DNA of 10,697 bases from Acidimicrobiia bacterium (GCA_030598905.1 JAUVPA010000028.1:1-10697); one strand, 5' to 3'; positions 1 through 6,624 are shown, numbered from the stretch's first letter. Notes: generated from the sequence alone by a model not told the origin. Translations and numbers: made by a program.

Positions 1-514
1 CGGCGACAACAACGCCGATGCTGGCGAGCATGTCGCTGAGAACGTCGAGGTAGGCGCCCTGGACGTTCAGCGAGTTCCCGGCGCCTTCGCGGAGGAGCCG
101 CCAGCTGCCTACGTTCACCGCAAGTCCGACGGCACCGACGATCAGCACCGGACCTGCCAGGACCTCGGCAGGCTCGCGGAGGCGCTGAACGGCTTCAAAG
201 ATGATATATCCGGCGACGACGACGAGGAGGACGGCGTTGGCGAGAGCGGCGAGAATCTCGAGCCGGTAGAGACCGTAGGTGCGGTGGTCACCCGGAGCGG
301 TACGTCCTGCGGCCACGGCTGCGGCGAGAGCCATCCCAAGTCCCAGAGCGTCGGTCGCCATGTGACCGGCGTCTGCGGTGAGTGCAAGAGATCCCGACAT
401 GAAGCCGACCACGAACTCGACGATCATGAAGGCGACGACCAGCCCGAATGAAATCGCTAGAGGCCGCACGTGTCGCCGGTCCATCAACTCGCGGTGGGAG
501 TGGCCGACGCTCAT
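1..514 (-). CDS. Cation diffusion facilitator (CDF) metal exporter, CzcD/ZitB-like, 3' end outside the window
   Basis: A membrane antiporter that would export a divalent metal, probably Zn2+, from the cytoplasm in exchange for protons. The minus-strand frame is open from ATG at 514 to base 2, giving 171 residues of what is usually a protein of about 300, so the last membrane helices and the cytoplasmic metal-binding domain lie beyond the left edge. Helix 2 carries the CDF signature ADAGHMATD, with H51 and D55 as the expected transport-site ligands. Helix 5 carries YLDVLSD, with D157 and D161; many zinc CDFs have His at the first of these positions. The N-terminus has a short His pair (GHSH, residues 4-7). 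The start overlaps the stop of the upstream ArsR gene as ATGA, so translation is probably coupled and expression should follow that repressor. The CDF family call is firm; metal specificity is inferred from the regulator. Confidence 0.93.
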   Translation of the reverse strand, partial: MSVGHSHRELMDRRHVRPLAISFGLVVAFMIVEFVVGFMSGSLALTADAGHMATDALGLGMALAAAVAAGRTAPGDHRTYGLYRLEILAALANAVLLVVVAGYIIFEAVQRLREPAEVLAGPVLIVGAVGLAVNVGSWRLLREGAGNSLNVQGAYLDVLSDMLASIGVVVA

Positions 515-870
515 CGGTGATCTTCGTGAGTGTGGACGTAGTGCTCGATGGCTACATCGAGGAGGAGGCGGACGTGAGTATCGGCGACGCGGTAGAACAC
601 CTCGCGGCCCTGCTTCCGAGCTCGTACCAGGCCGGCGAGGCGGAGTTGGCGCAGTTGGTGGCTCGTCGCCGATTCCGATGTTTCCACGAGATCGGCAAGG
701 TCGCCGACGCACAACTCCCCAGCTTCGAGGAGGGCGTAGACCATTCGGAGTCGACGAGCGTCGGCGAGGAGCTTGAACCGAGCAGCTAGGTCTGCTGCCG
801 TGTCCTCTTCGAGGAGATCTGTGTCGAGGGGACGTCGTTGGTGTTCGTGGCCGGTCGATGCGGGTGGCAC
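511..870 (-). CDS. ArsR/SmtB-family zinc-responsive repressor (CzrA/SmtB alpha-5 type)
   Basis: A 119-residue winged-helix metal sensor expected to repress its own promoter and the overlapping CDF gene until zinc (or a similar ion) binds. The HTH region covers roughly residues 25-95, with the ELCVGDLAD segment (52-60) and the recognition region SESATSHQLRQLRLAGLV (65-82). The C-terminal helix has D97-T-H99, ten residues, H110, two residues, H113. This matches exactly the alpha-5 ligand pattern D-x-H-x10-H-x2-H/E known from SmtB and CzrA. The alpha-3 segment has only one Cys (C54), so an ArsR or CadC-type Cys site is unlikely. The start is GTG at 870; an in-frame stop lies just upstream. The GGAG motif is only 2 nt from the GTG, too close for normal use, and a -10-like TATAAA ends 9 nt upstream, so leaderless translation is likely. 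A His-rich tail (HYVHTHEDH) ends the protein. Confidence 0.93.
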   Translation of the reverse strand: MPPASTGHEHQRRPLDTDLLEEDTAADLAARFKLLADARRLRMVYALLEAGELCVGDLADLVETSESATSHQLRQLRLAGLVRARKQGREVFYRVADTHVRLLLDVAIEHYVHTHEDHR

Positions 871-878
871 GACTCCAT

Positions 879-884
879 TTTATA
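879..884 (-). promoter_or_regulatory. Candidate -10 element of the arsR-CDF unit (leaderless transcript)
   Basis: On the minus strand these bases read TATAAA, close to the TATAAT consensus. A transcript starting about 7 nt downstream would begin at about 870-872, on or next to the GTG start, so it would lack a leader and ribosome binding site. The matching -35 region at about 902-907 (ATGAAT on the minus strand) is weak. The element overlaps the palindromic operator, consistent with repression by promoter occlusion. Confidence 0.45.
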
Positions 885-902
885 TGAAAAGTACGTCATA
901 TA
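881..902. promoter_or_regulatory. SmtB/CzrA-like operator upstream of the ArsR gene
   Basis: A perfect inverted repeat with arms TATATGA (881-887) and TCATATA (896-902) and an 8-bp spacer stands out as AT-rich in GC-rich surroundings. The core spacing TGA-N8-TCA equals that of known SmtB/ZiaR-type operators (TGAA-N6-TTCA), with one inner mismatch here (GTCA instead of TTCA). It begins 11 bp upstream of the GTG of the ArsR gene and overlaps the likely -10 element, the expected position for an autorepressor. Binding by the neighbouring ArsR protein is inferred. Confidence 0.72.
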
Positions 903-924
903 TTCATGGGTTAGATGGTGCCTC

Positions 925-935
925 TACACTCGCCC
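925..935 (+). repeat. 11-bp element TACACTCGCCC, copy 1 (upstream of the GntR gene)
   Basis: The 11-mer TACACTCGCCC here is repeated exactly at 1718-1728, in the leader of the next gene on the same strand. In both places it is followed within about 10 bp by CGGTAT. TACACT fits the TAnnnT form of an actinobacterial -10 box, so the repeat may be a -10 element plus start region. In this copy the predicted transcription start would fall at the edge of the GTATAC dyad. The function is a guess; the identity is directly visible. Confidence 0.35.
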
Positions 936-937
936 AG

Positions 938-954
938 CGGTATACCATATGCAG
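938..954. promoter_or_regulatory. GTATAC-type dyad, copy A (candidate GntR auto-operator)
   Basis: The 17 bases CGGTATACCATATGCAG form an imperfect dyad with 4 of 6 arm pairs matched. The core GTATAC-CAT-ATGCA (940-953) fits GTATACNNYATRCA, the same pattern seen at 1756-1769 and 9792-9805. It lies 27-43 bp before the preferred ATG (981) of the GntR gene, a normal place for autoregulation. Assigning it to the adjacent regulator rests on proximity and on the recurrence of the element. Confidence 0.5.
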
Positions 955-980
955 CCGTCGACAGACTGGATCTTGCGACA

Positions 981-1673
981 ATGACAGACATCGCCGTCGA
1001 CAAGGCAGACCCACCCGCCGTCTCCCCCGTGCATCCCCAGACGGCCGAGGAAGTTGTCACCGACGCCCTTCGCAAGGCCATTCTCCGTGGAGACTTGCCA
1101 CCCGGCCGGCGCCTCGGCCAAAAAGAACTGGCCGAGCAGCTCGGCGTTAGCCGGATCCCTCTGCGCGATGCGCTCCGTCGGCTCGAAGAGGAAGCGCTGG
1201 TTCGCATCGACGGTCGGCGCGGTGCGTGGGTGACCACGCTGGACACGCGTGACATTGCGGAGATCTACGAACTTCGCATCTTGCTCGAGGAGCGTGCCGT
1301 CTGTCATGTGGTGAACAATCTGACCGACCAGGATGCCGACGAGCTCGCCGAATTGGCCCAGGCGATGGATGAGGCCGAGACGGATCCTGTGGAAGGTCGT
1401 TTGGCGCGACGCGAATTCTATGACTCGCTCTACCGGCTTGCCGAACGTCCGCGGATGGCCAAGATGATCCTGCAGCTTCGCGACAACGTCGGGCGGTATC
1501 ACATCCTCTCCGATTCCGGTCACTCTCACGAGGCTCACGCCGCACTGCTTCGCAGCCTGAAAGTTCGTGATGTCGACACTGCCTCGACTGTGCTTCGGGA
1601 GCACCTCGAAGAGGCACGCGACGATCTGATCGAATCGATGATCGAGGACGAAAAGGCTGCTGCGGCCGAGTGA
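981..1673 (+). CDS. GntR-family transcriptional regulator, FadR subfamily (FCD domain)
   Basis: A 230-residue DNA-binding regulator whose C-terminal domain would bind a small carboxylate or similar effector. The winged HTH occupies about residues 22-86 (EEVVTDALRKAILRGDLPPG, then LAEQLGVSRIPLRDALRRLE). The all-helical FCD domain runs from about 92 to 218 (DIAEIYELRILLEERAV through REHLEEARDDL). FCD domains often bind a metal through an Asp and three His. Here H185 and H208 are at suitable places, but the usual D-x-x-F-H segment reads R-R-E-F-Y (143-147), so half the site seems missing. The frame is open from ATG 915, but that extension (22 residues) overlaps a repeat and a dyad element and is not GntR-like, so ATG 981 is preferred; its ribosome site is weak (TGGA about 10 nt upstream). 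It sits next to the transporter/OFOR operon and is the best candidate to control it. Confidence 0.9.
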   Translation: MTDIAVDKADPPAVSPVHPQTAEEVVTDALRKAILRGDLPPGRRLGQKELAEQLGVSRIPLRDALRRLEEEALVRIDGRRGAWVTTLDTRDIAEIYELRILLEERAVCHVVNNLTDQDADELAELAQAMDEAETDPVEGRLARREFYDSLYRLAERPRMAKMILQLRDNVGRYHILSDSGHSHEAHAALLRSLKVRDVDTASTVLREHLEEARDDLIESMIEDEKAAAAE

Positions 1674-1717
1674 GCCTCGTCCCGATGTAGGCGAGTTTCG
1701 GGCGTCATACTTTTCTT

Positions 1718-1728
1718 TACACTCGCCC
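1718..1728 (+). repeat. 11-bp element TACACTCGCCC, copy 2 (upstream of the DMT transporter gene)
   Basis: This is an exact second copy of the 11-mer at 925-935, lying in the 80-bp gap between the GntR gene and the operon. If TACACT is the -10 box, transcription would start near 1730. That leaves a short leader holding GAGG (1745-1748) and then the TTG start at 1754. An alternative reading of the same gap is -35 TTTACA (1716-1721), 17 bp, -10 TATTCT (1739-1744), which would place the start at about 1751. The sequence alone does not decide between the two. Confidence 0.35.
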
Positions 1729-1753
1729 GCGACGCCGGTATTCTGAGGTCATC

Positions 1754-1770
1754 TTGTATACCGCATACAA
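1754..1770. promoter_or_regulatory. GTATAC-type dyad, copy B, perfect palindrome over the operon's first codons
   Basis: TTGTATACCGCATACAA has perfect 6-bp arms (TTGTAT / ATACAA) around a 5-bp centre. Its core at 1756-1769 fits the same GTATACNNYATRCA pattern as the sites at 940 and 9792. It lies downstream of either candidate promoter and covers the TTG start codon and the next five codons of the transporter gene. A repressor bound here would block transcription of the whole operon. The likely ligand is the GntR/FadR-type protein encoded immediately upstream. Confidence 0.6.
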
Positions 1771-2710
1771 CAAGAGAGTCATTCCGGTCGCCCTGGTAGC
1801 GTTCGGCGCCGCCCTGTGGGGTACAGACGCCCTGTTCCGCCGCGGTCTGGCCTTGGAATTGCCGGCAGGTGTCGTCGTGATGTGGGAACACGTCTTTCTG
1901 GTGATCCTCACCATTCCGTACCTGATCCGCTTCTGGCGCAAGAAGGGGCAATTGAGCCGGACGGACTGGGTGGCTCTAGTCATCATCGGAGTCGGCGCCT
2001 CGGCGGTCGCCACCATGTTGTTCACAGCCTCATTCCGATACGGGGATCCGACGACACCCTTGCTCCTCCAGAAGCTGCAACCGTTGGTCGCGATCGCCGG
2101 AGCGGCGATCATCCTCAACGAACGGTTGTTGAAGCGATACTGGGCCTACTTCGCCGCGGCGGTGGGCGGCGCCTACCTGATCAGCTTCGGCAATCCGCTT
2201 TCGGTATCGGTCAGCCAACTGGCGCCTGCACTCCTCGCCTTGGGCGCGGCAATCTTGTGGGGACTCGGAACGGTTCTCGGCAGGCTCGAGACCCGGGTGC
2301 TGGATTTCGGGTCCCTGACTGCAGCCCGTTTCGCCATCGGCCTGCCCGCAGCGGTGATCATCGTCGTCCTCCAGGGAGACTGGCCGTCCGCCGTTTCGGT
2401 GGGTACGGCCGACCTCGGGGCGCTGTTGCTGCTGTCTCTCATTCCCGGCCTGCTCGCACTCCTCGTTTATTACCGCGGTCTCTCCGGGACGCCGGCGTCC
2501 ACGGCGACGCTGGCAGAGTTGGCCTTCCCGCTGACCGCGATCCTCATCGGGGTAATCGTGTTCGACGCCATTCCCACATGGTCGCAATGGCTTGGGATAA
2601 TCCTGGTGGCGAGCACGATCACGGTCATGAGCACGATCGGCCGTCGAGGCGACACCGAACAACTCGGGGTCGTCGACGAGGCTCCCGCCATGGCGGAGAG
2701 TGGAAGCTGA
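1754..2710 (+). CDS. EamA/DMT-superfamily transporter (ten predicted membrane helices)
   Basis: A 318-residue integral membrane protein with two tandem EamA repeats, at about residues 12-145 and 157-295. Repeat 1 has VAFGAALWG (residues 15-23) and ends with LQPLVAIAGAAIILNERL (108-125). Repeat 2 has LALGAAILWGLGTVLGR (161-177) and AELAFPLTAILIGVIVF (254-270). This is the usual ten-helix drug/metabolite transporter plan, used for import or export of amino acids, organic acids and other metabolites; the substrate cannot be deduced. The start is TTG at 1754, with GAGG 5 nt upstream; no ATG or GTG fits before the first helix. The first codons lie inside a palindromic operator-like site. It is the first gene of the operon, and its stop is 1 bp from the preferred start of the FrhB-like gene, so it probably moves the OFOR substrate or a precursor. 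A short polar tail (about 297-318) ends the protein. Confidence 0.9.
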   Translation: MYTAYNKRVIPVALVAFGAALWGTDALFRRGLALELPAGVVVMWEHVFLVILTIPYLIRFWRKKGQLSRTDWVALVIIGVGASAVATMLFTASFRYGDPTTPLLLQKLQPLVAIAGAAIILNERLLKRYWAYFAAAVGGAYLISFGNPLSVSVSQLAPALLALGAAILWGLGTVLGRLETRVLDFGSLTAARFAIGLPAAVIIVVLQGDWPSAVSVGTADLGALLLLSLIPGLLALLVYYRGLSGTPASTATLAELAFPLTAILIGVIVFDAIPTWSQWLGIILVASTITVMSTIGRRGDTEQLGVVDEAPAMAESGS

Positions 2711-2711
2711 C

Positions 2712-4019
2712 GTGACGACGACGTCCGAGGTTTCGCCGGTTCCGCTGCCCGAACCAAGGCTCGATCCCCTGGCCCGCGAGGTGCGTGCCCGGTACCACGA
2801 GCTCCTCGAGTCGGGTGAACCGGGCGAATGGGCTTATTCCTGGCGTTCCGAATTGAACCGTGGCGGTTTCCGTGCCGTCGACTTCCTCATGGATGAGATC
2901 GTGGACAGCGGCAAATGCATTGGTTGCGCCTCGTGTGTCACCATCTGTCCGGTCGACGTCTTCGACTACGTCGACGAACGTCCAGTCGACACGCGAACAG
3001 ACGCCTGTGTGTATTGCGTCATGTGCACAGACGTGTGTCCTGTGCTGCGGCCCCCCGACGCCGATCAGGACGCTTTCGTGGATTACCGCACTCCAACGAA
3101 CGAAGAGGGCTACGGGTTGTACAGCTACGGCCTCTACACCAGGGCCACCGATCCCGAGCTTCTCGACAGGGGACAAGACGGCGGCATGGTATCCGCGCTG
3201 CTGATTCACGGGCTGGAGAACGGAACGCTCGGCGGCGCGATCCTCGGAGATGTCGAACCCGACAACAACCAGATCGGACGCCACAAGCTGGCCCGGGATC
3301 GAGCCGAGGTCCTGTCTTGTGCTGCCAGCCGCTACACGTACTCTCCGAACACGCTGGCGCTCCAAGATGCGATGCGCCAGGACGTCAAACCCCTCGCCGT
3401 CGTGGGTGTTCCCTGCCAGGTCGACGGCGTCCGATTGCAGCAACACTCGGCAGTGCGGCTCGAGATGGCGGACTGGTACCGCGACAACATCTCGCTGGTC
3501 ATCGGCCTCTACTGCTCGGAGAGCTTCACTCACGAGAGCATCGAGAAGCTCGGAGAGATGCTGGACGTGCCGGCCCAACGCATCGAGAACATCAACATCA
3601 AGGGGAAGGTGGTTGTCCGCCTCGACGACGGTGAAGTGCGGACGACTTCCTTGAAGCAGTACCGCGACTTCGCCCGACCTGCGTGCCTCTATTGCCTCGA
3701 CTACAGCGCCGAGGCCGCAGACATCGGAGCCGGCGGGATCGGCATGGACGGCTGGACCAACACTCTTGTGCGGACGAAGAAGGGTCACGAGGTGCTTTCG
3801 GCTGCCATCGCCGAGGGTTGGCTCGAGACGCGCCCCTTTTCCGACGAGCCGTCCGGCAAGCGGCTCTTGCGCGTGCTGTCGCGGTCCAAGAAGAGGAACC
3901 GTCCGCTGCCGGCGCTGATGCCAACCCACCAAGAGCGTCTGGAGATGGGCAGCCTGGACCCGAAGACCTTCTATACCAAGGGCCCCGGTTCGCCGAACTA
4001 CAACGGGTCCAAGCCATGA
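2712..4019 (+). CDS. FrhB/FdhB-family (coenzyme F420 hydrogenase/dehydrogenase beta subunit) iron-sulfur flavoprotein
   Basis: A 435-residue electron-transfer protein. A 65-residue lead is followed by a 2x[4Fe-4S] ferredoxin domain: C69, C72, C75, C79 (CIGCASCVTICP) and C99, C102, C105, C109 (CVYCVMCTDVCP). Then come the FrhB N and C domains (about 135-385). These include DGGMVSALLIHGLENG (156-171), VVGVPCQVDGVRL (230-242), LVIGLYCSE (262-270), and ARPACLYCLDYSAEAADIGA (321-340) with GGIG following. C235, C268, C325 and C328 are candidates for the third cluster of this family. Relatives bind FAD and pass electrons to F420, although some family members use other partners. GTG 2712 is preferred because GGAAG lies 5 nt upstream; GTG 2700 in the same frame would overlap the transporter gene. 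The stop overlaps the next start as ATGA, tying this subunit to the OFOR, where it probably replaces the missing delta (ferredoxin) subunit. The C-terminal tail is basic and proline-rich. Confidence 0.9.
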   Translation: MTTTSEVSPVPLPEPRLDPLAREVRARYHELLESGEPGEWAYSWRSELNRGGFRAVDFLMDEIVDSGKCIGCASCVTICPVDVFDYVDERPVDTRTDACVYCVMCTDVCPVLRPPDADQDAFVDYRTPTNEEGYGLYSYGLYTRATDPELLDRGQDGGMVSALLIHGLENGTLGGAILGDVEPDNNQIGRHKLARDRAEVLSCAASRYTYSPNTLALQDAMRQDVKPLAVVGVPCQVDGVRLQQHSAVRLEMADWYRDNISLVIGLYCSESFTHESIEKLGEMLDVPAQRIENINIKGKVVVRLDDGEVRTTSLKQYRDFARPACLYCLDYSAEAADIGAGGIGMDGWTNTLVRTKKGHEVLSAAIAEGWLETRPFSDEPSGKRLLRVLSRSKKRNRPLPALMPTHQERLEMGSLDPKTFYTKGPGSPNYNGSKP

Positions 4020-5782
4020 GCCCGAATGGGGTCACCGACTTCAACGTGATGGTCGCCGGTCAAGGTGGTGACGGCTCACTCACCGTGGTCACGCTCGTCG
4101 ACCGGCTCATGCGCCGCCATGGACTCCACCTCTATACCTCTCGCAACGTCGCCTCGCGGATCAAGGGCGGCCACGCCGCCGCATTGCTCAGAGGCTCCGA
4201 TGTGCGCCGCGGCTGCATCGGAGACCATCTCGATCTCCTGGTTGCCTTTGACGCCGAAGCCCTCGAGATCGCGGGTCCTCGAGTGGGTCCCGAGGGAATC
4301 ATCGTTTTTGACTCCTCTCACGGCGAGCCACGCACCGAGGTCGCGATCGACCCCACCGTGCAGCGCCTCGACATCCCCTTCGGCCGTCTTTCCGTCCGCG
4401 ACCTTCGCCGCGACCTCTTCAAGAACAGTTTCGGGTTCGGTGTCGTCACCCGGTTGCTCAGCGTGCCAGATGACGAGGCCGAGGACGTGCTCAGCGAAAG
4501 GTTCAATCGCCTCCCGCCGCGGGCAAAGGCCGCGAACATCGAGGCGCTGCGCCGGGGCTTCGAGTACGCCGAAGAGCACGGCATCGAGCAGGGCCAGGGC
4601 AGATGGCGTTTCGGACGGGCACAGGCACACGGGGAGCACATCCTCGCCAGCGGCAACCAGGGCGCCGCCTTCGGGTTCCTCGCCGCAGGCGGACGTTTCT
4701 TCACGGGTTACCCCATCACTCCGGCCACCGACGTGCTCGACTATCTCGGACCGCGCATCAACAAGCTCGGCGGCGTTGTCGTCCAAGCAGAAGATGAGAT
4801 GTCCTCGATCAACATGGCTCTGGGTGCGTCCATGGCGGGCGTCAGAGCGATGACCGCATCGTCGGGGCCCGGCATTGCACTGATGCAAGAGACGATTGGT
4901 CATCTCGGGTCGGCAGAGATCCCCCTCGTCATCATCGATGCCATGCGCGCCGGCCCGTCGACGGGAATGCCGACGAAGCCGGAGCAGTCCGATCTCGACA
5001 TGCTCGTCTTCGGCGGAAACGGTGACTTTCCTCGGATCGTCCTGGCCCCCACGAATCCATACGACGCATTCGAGATCGGTGTTATCGCAACCAACGTTGC
5101 CCAGCTCTATCAGGGCCCGGTATTCATTGCCATGGACCAGGCGATTGCCCAGGACTCCGTCACCGTCCGCAGGTTCGATGTGGACTCCGTGGAGGTCGAG
5201 CCGGGGAAGGTGGTCGACGCCGAGACGCTGTCCGGGCTCGAGGAGTACCGCCGTTATGCCGTGACGGCCGACGGGATCTCACCGTGGGCCACACCCGGCA
5301 CGAAGGGGGGTCTCAGCCTGGTCACGGGGAACGAGCGTGACGAGTGGGGCCTCGTCAGCACAGAACCCGACAATCGTGTCGAGCAGATGGACAAGCGCGA
5401 ACGCAAGGTCAAGACCGTCGAATCACTCCTGCCGGCGGCTCTGCGCGGGGGAGACCCGGACGCGGAGATCGGGATTGTCGGAATCGGCATGGAGGTCGGG
5501 GTGATCATTGAGGCCGTTGAACGCCTGGCAAAATCCGGAAGCAGCTATGCAACGTTCATGCCTCGAACGATCTGGCCCGTCCCCGACGAGACCATCGAGT
5601 TCATCTCGAGTCGGCGCATCGTGTACGTCGTCGAGCACAACGCCGAAGGTCAGCTGAAGCGAGTTCTGGCCGCAGCCGGGGCGCCACCGGACCGCATGCA
5701 CAGCATCTTGCGTTACGACGGTGTCCCTTTCCGACCCGCGGACCTGGTCGCAGCACTGAGCGAGAGGGCATCAGTCGCATGA
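4016..5782 (+). CDS. korA: 2-oxoacid:ferredoxin oxidoreductase, fused gamma-alpha subunit (KorA-type)
   Basis: A 588-residue subunit of the TPP-dependent enzyme that oxidatively decarboxylates a 2-oxoacid to acyl-CoA and CO2, reducing iron-sulfur clusters. The gamma domain (about 8-190) begins with GQGGDG (15-20) and has RNVASRIKGGHAAALL (43-58). The alpha pyrimidine-binding domain starts near 208 with ASGNQGAAFG, then YPITPATD (232-239) and EDEMSSINMALGASMAG (259-275). It continues with SGPGIALMQETIGHLGSAEIP (283-303) and STGMPTKPEQSDL (315-327). A C-terminal domain II (about 483-585) completes it. The gamma-before-alpha order is that of actinobacterial KorA, which is somewhat longer (about 650 residues in mycobacteria). 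The frame extends upstream, but ATG 4016 is chosen because the gamma domain starts there and it overlaps the previous stop as ATGA. Whether the substrate is 2-oxoglutarate, pyruvate, a branched-chain or an aryl oxoacid cannot be decided, so the symbol names the family only. Confidence 0.92.
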   Translation: MSPNGVTDFNVMVAGQGGDGSLTVVTLVDRLMRRHGLHLYTSRNVASRIKGGHAAALLRGSDVRRGCIGDHLDLLVAFDAEALEIAGPRVGPEGIIVFDSSHGEPRTEVAIDPTVQRLDIPFGRLSVRDLRRDLFKNSFGFGVVTRLLSVPDDEAEDVLSERFNRLPPRAKAANIEALRRGFEYAEEHGIEQGQGRWRFGRAQAHGEHILASGNQGAAFGFLAAGGRFFTGYPITPATDVLDYLGPRINKLGGVVVQAEDEMSSINMALGASMAGVRAMTASSGPGIALMQETIGHLGSAEIPLVIIDAMRAGPSTGMPTKPEQSDLDMLVFGGNGDFPRIVLAPTNPYDAFEIGVIATNVAQLYQGPVFIAMDQAIAQDSVTVRRFDVDSVEVEPGKVVDAETLSGLEEYRRYAVTADGISPWATPGTKGGLSLVTGNERDEWGLVSTEPDNRVEQMDKRERKVKTVESLLPAALRGGDPDAEIGIVGIGMEVGVIIEAVERLAKSGSSYATFMPRTIWPVPDETIEFISSRRIVYVVEHNAEGQLKRVLAAAGAPPDRMHSILRYDGVPFRPADLVAALSERASVA

Positions 5783-6624
5783 CCGAGACGTACACACCCG
5801 GCAAGCCGATTTGGTGCGCGGGCTGCGGCCACTTCGGGGTTCAGGGTGCCTTGGTGCGAGCACTGGAAAAGGTCGGTGCCGAACCTCATGAGACCATGGT
5901 TCTCGCCGGCATCGGATGCTCGGGCACGATCCAGAACAACGTGTCTGCATACGGTTACCACGCACTGCACGGCAGGGTCCTCCCCGCCGCGACCGGAGTC
6001 GCCCTCGCCAATCCCGACCTCACCGTCGTTGCTGCGGGCGGCGATGGTGACGGCTATGCCATCGGCATGGGCCATCTTGTCCACACGTTCAAGCGCAATC
6101 CGAGCCTCACCTACATCGTGATGACCAACGAGACGTACGGTCTCACCAAGGGGCAGCGCTCTCCGGCTGCCGGCCCTGATCCAGCGCACAATGAGGGCAT
6201 CGACAGTGTGCGACTCGGCCTCTCGATACCGGGTTCGAGCTTCATCGCACGAGGCTTCACCAGGCAAGCGGAACAGCTCGAGTCTTTGACGGTTGCCGCC
6301 GTCGAACACGCCAACGCCGGTCGAGGTTTTGCCTTCCTCGAGGTGCTTTCGCCCTGTGTGACATACAAGGACCTCTACCCGCAGTGGGATGCCGCCGCCT
6401 ACGACGTCGATGAGGATCCGGCATATGATCCGATGGACCGAGCGGGCGCCTTTGCCACCTGTCAGCGTCTGGACGATGAGGACCGGATTCCGATCGGCCT
6501 GATCTACACGGGGAACAACGAGAGCATGGAAGCCCGCTGGGGACCAGGAGACAGGCGCCTCAACCCGGGCGGCCCCGACGACCGCGATGTCCTGCACGGA
6601 TTCCTCGACGGGATGGCCTCCTGA
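5779..6624 (+). CDS. korB: 2-oxoacid:ferredoxin oxidoreductase, beta subunit (KorB-type)
   Basis: A 281-residue partner of the gamma-alpha subunit that binds thiamine diphosphate and the proximal [4Fe-4S] cluster. Cluster cysteines are all visible: C13 and C16 (WCAGCGHFG), C47 (GIGCSG) and C193 (SPCVTYKDLYP). The TPP/Mg signature is GGDGDGYAIGMGHLVH (87-102), with TNETYGLTKGQRSP at 116-129. The second motif usually reads DN-x-x-YG, so T116 replaces the common Asp, while N117 and YGLTKGQ are kept. GYHALHGR (59-66) and ATGVALANPDL (71-81) are also typical. The length fits the short beta subunits of this family. It starts as ATGA over the stop of the alpha gene, so the two subunits are probably made in equal amounts. 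No delta-type ferredoxin gene follows; the next gene is a transporter. Confidence 0.93.
   Translation: MTETYTPGKPIWCAGCGHFGVQGALVRALEKVGAEPHETMVLAGIGCSGTIQNNVSAYGYHALHGRVLPAATGVALANPDLTVVAAGGDGDGYAIGMGHLVHTFKRNPSLTYIVMTNETYGLTKGQRSPAAGPDPAHNEGIDSVRLGLSIPGSSFIARGFTRQAEQLESLTVAAVEHANAGRGFAFLEVLSPCVTYKDLYPQWDAAAYDVDEDPAYDPMDRAGAFATCQRLDDEDRIPIGLIYTGNNESMEARWGPGDRRLNPGGPDDRDVLHGFLDGMAS

Noticed and set aside
142..387. Small minus-strand open frame inside the CDF gene
   Set aside because: It is Ser/Pro-rich, lies in another frame of the clear CDF gene and has no motif support.
915..980. N-terminal extension of the GntR gene from ATG 915
   Set aside because: The 22 extra residues are not GntR-like and overlap both the 11-bp repeat and a dyad element that look regulatory; ATG 981 gives a usual FadR-type length.
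1681..1702. Possible terminator after the GntR gene (CCCGA / TCGGG)
   Set aside because: The stem is 5 bp with a 12-nt loop and no T-tract; too weak to call.
2625..3932. Long minus-strand open frame (435 codons) opposite the FrhB-like gene
   Set aside because: Its product has no recognisable motifs, and it covers clear FrhB and ferredoxin motifs on the plus strand; it is a high-GC shadow frame.
3683..4015. Upstream extension of the KorA reading frame
   Set aside because: It overlaps the conserved C-terminal part of the FrhB-like gene, is Arg-rich and unlike OFOR, and ATG 4016 gives a normal gamma domain with an ATGA junction.
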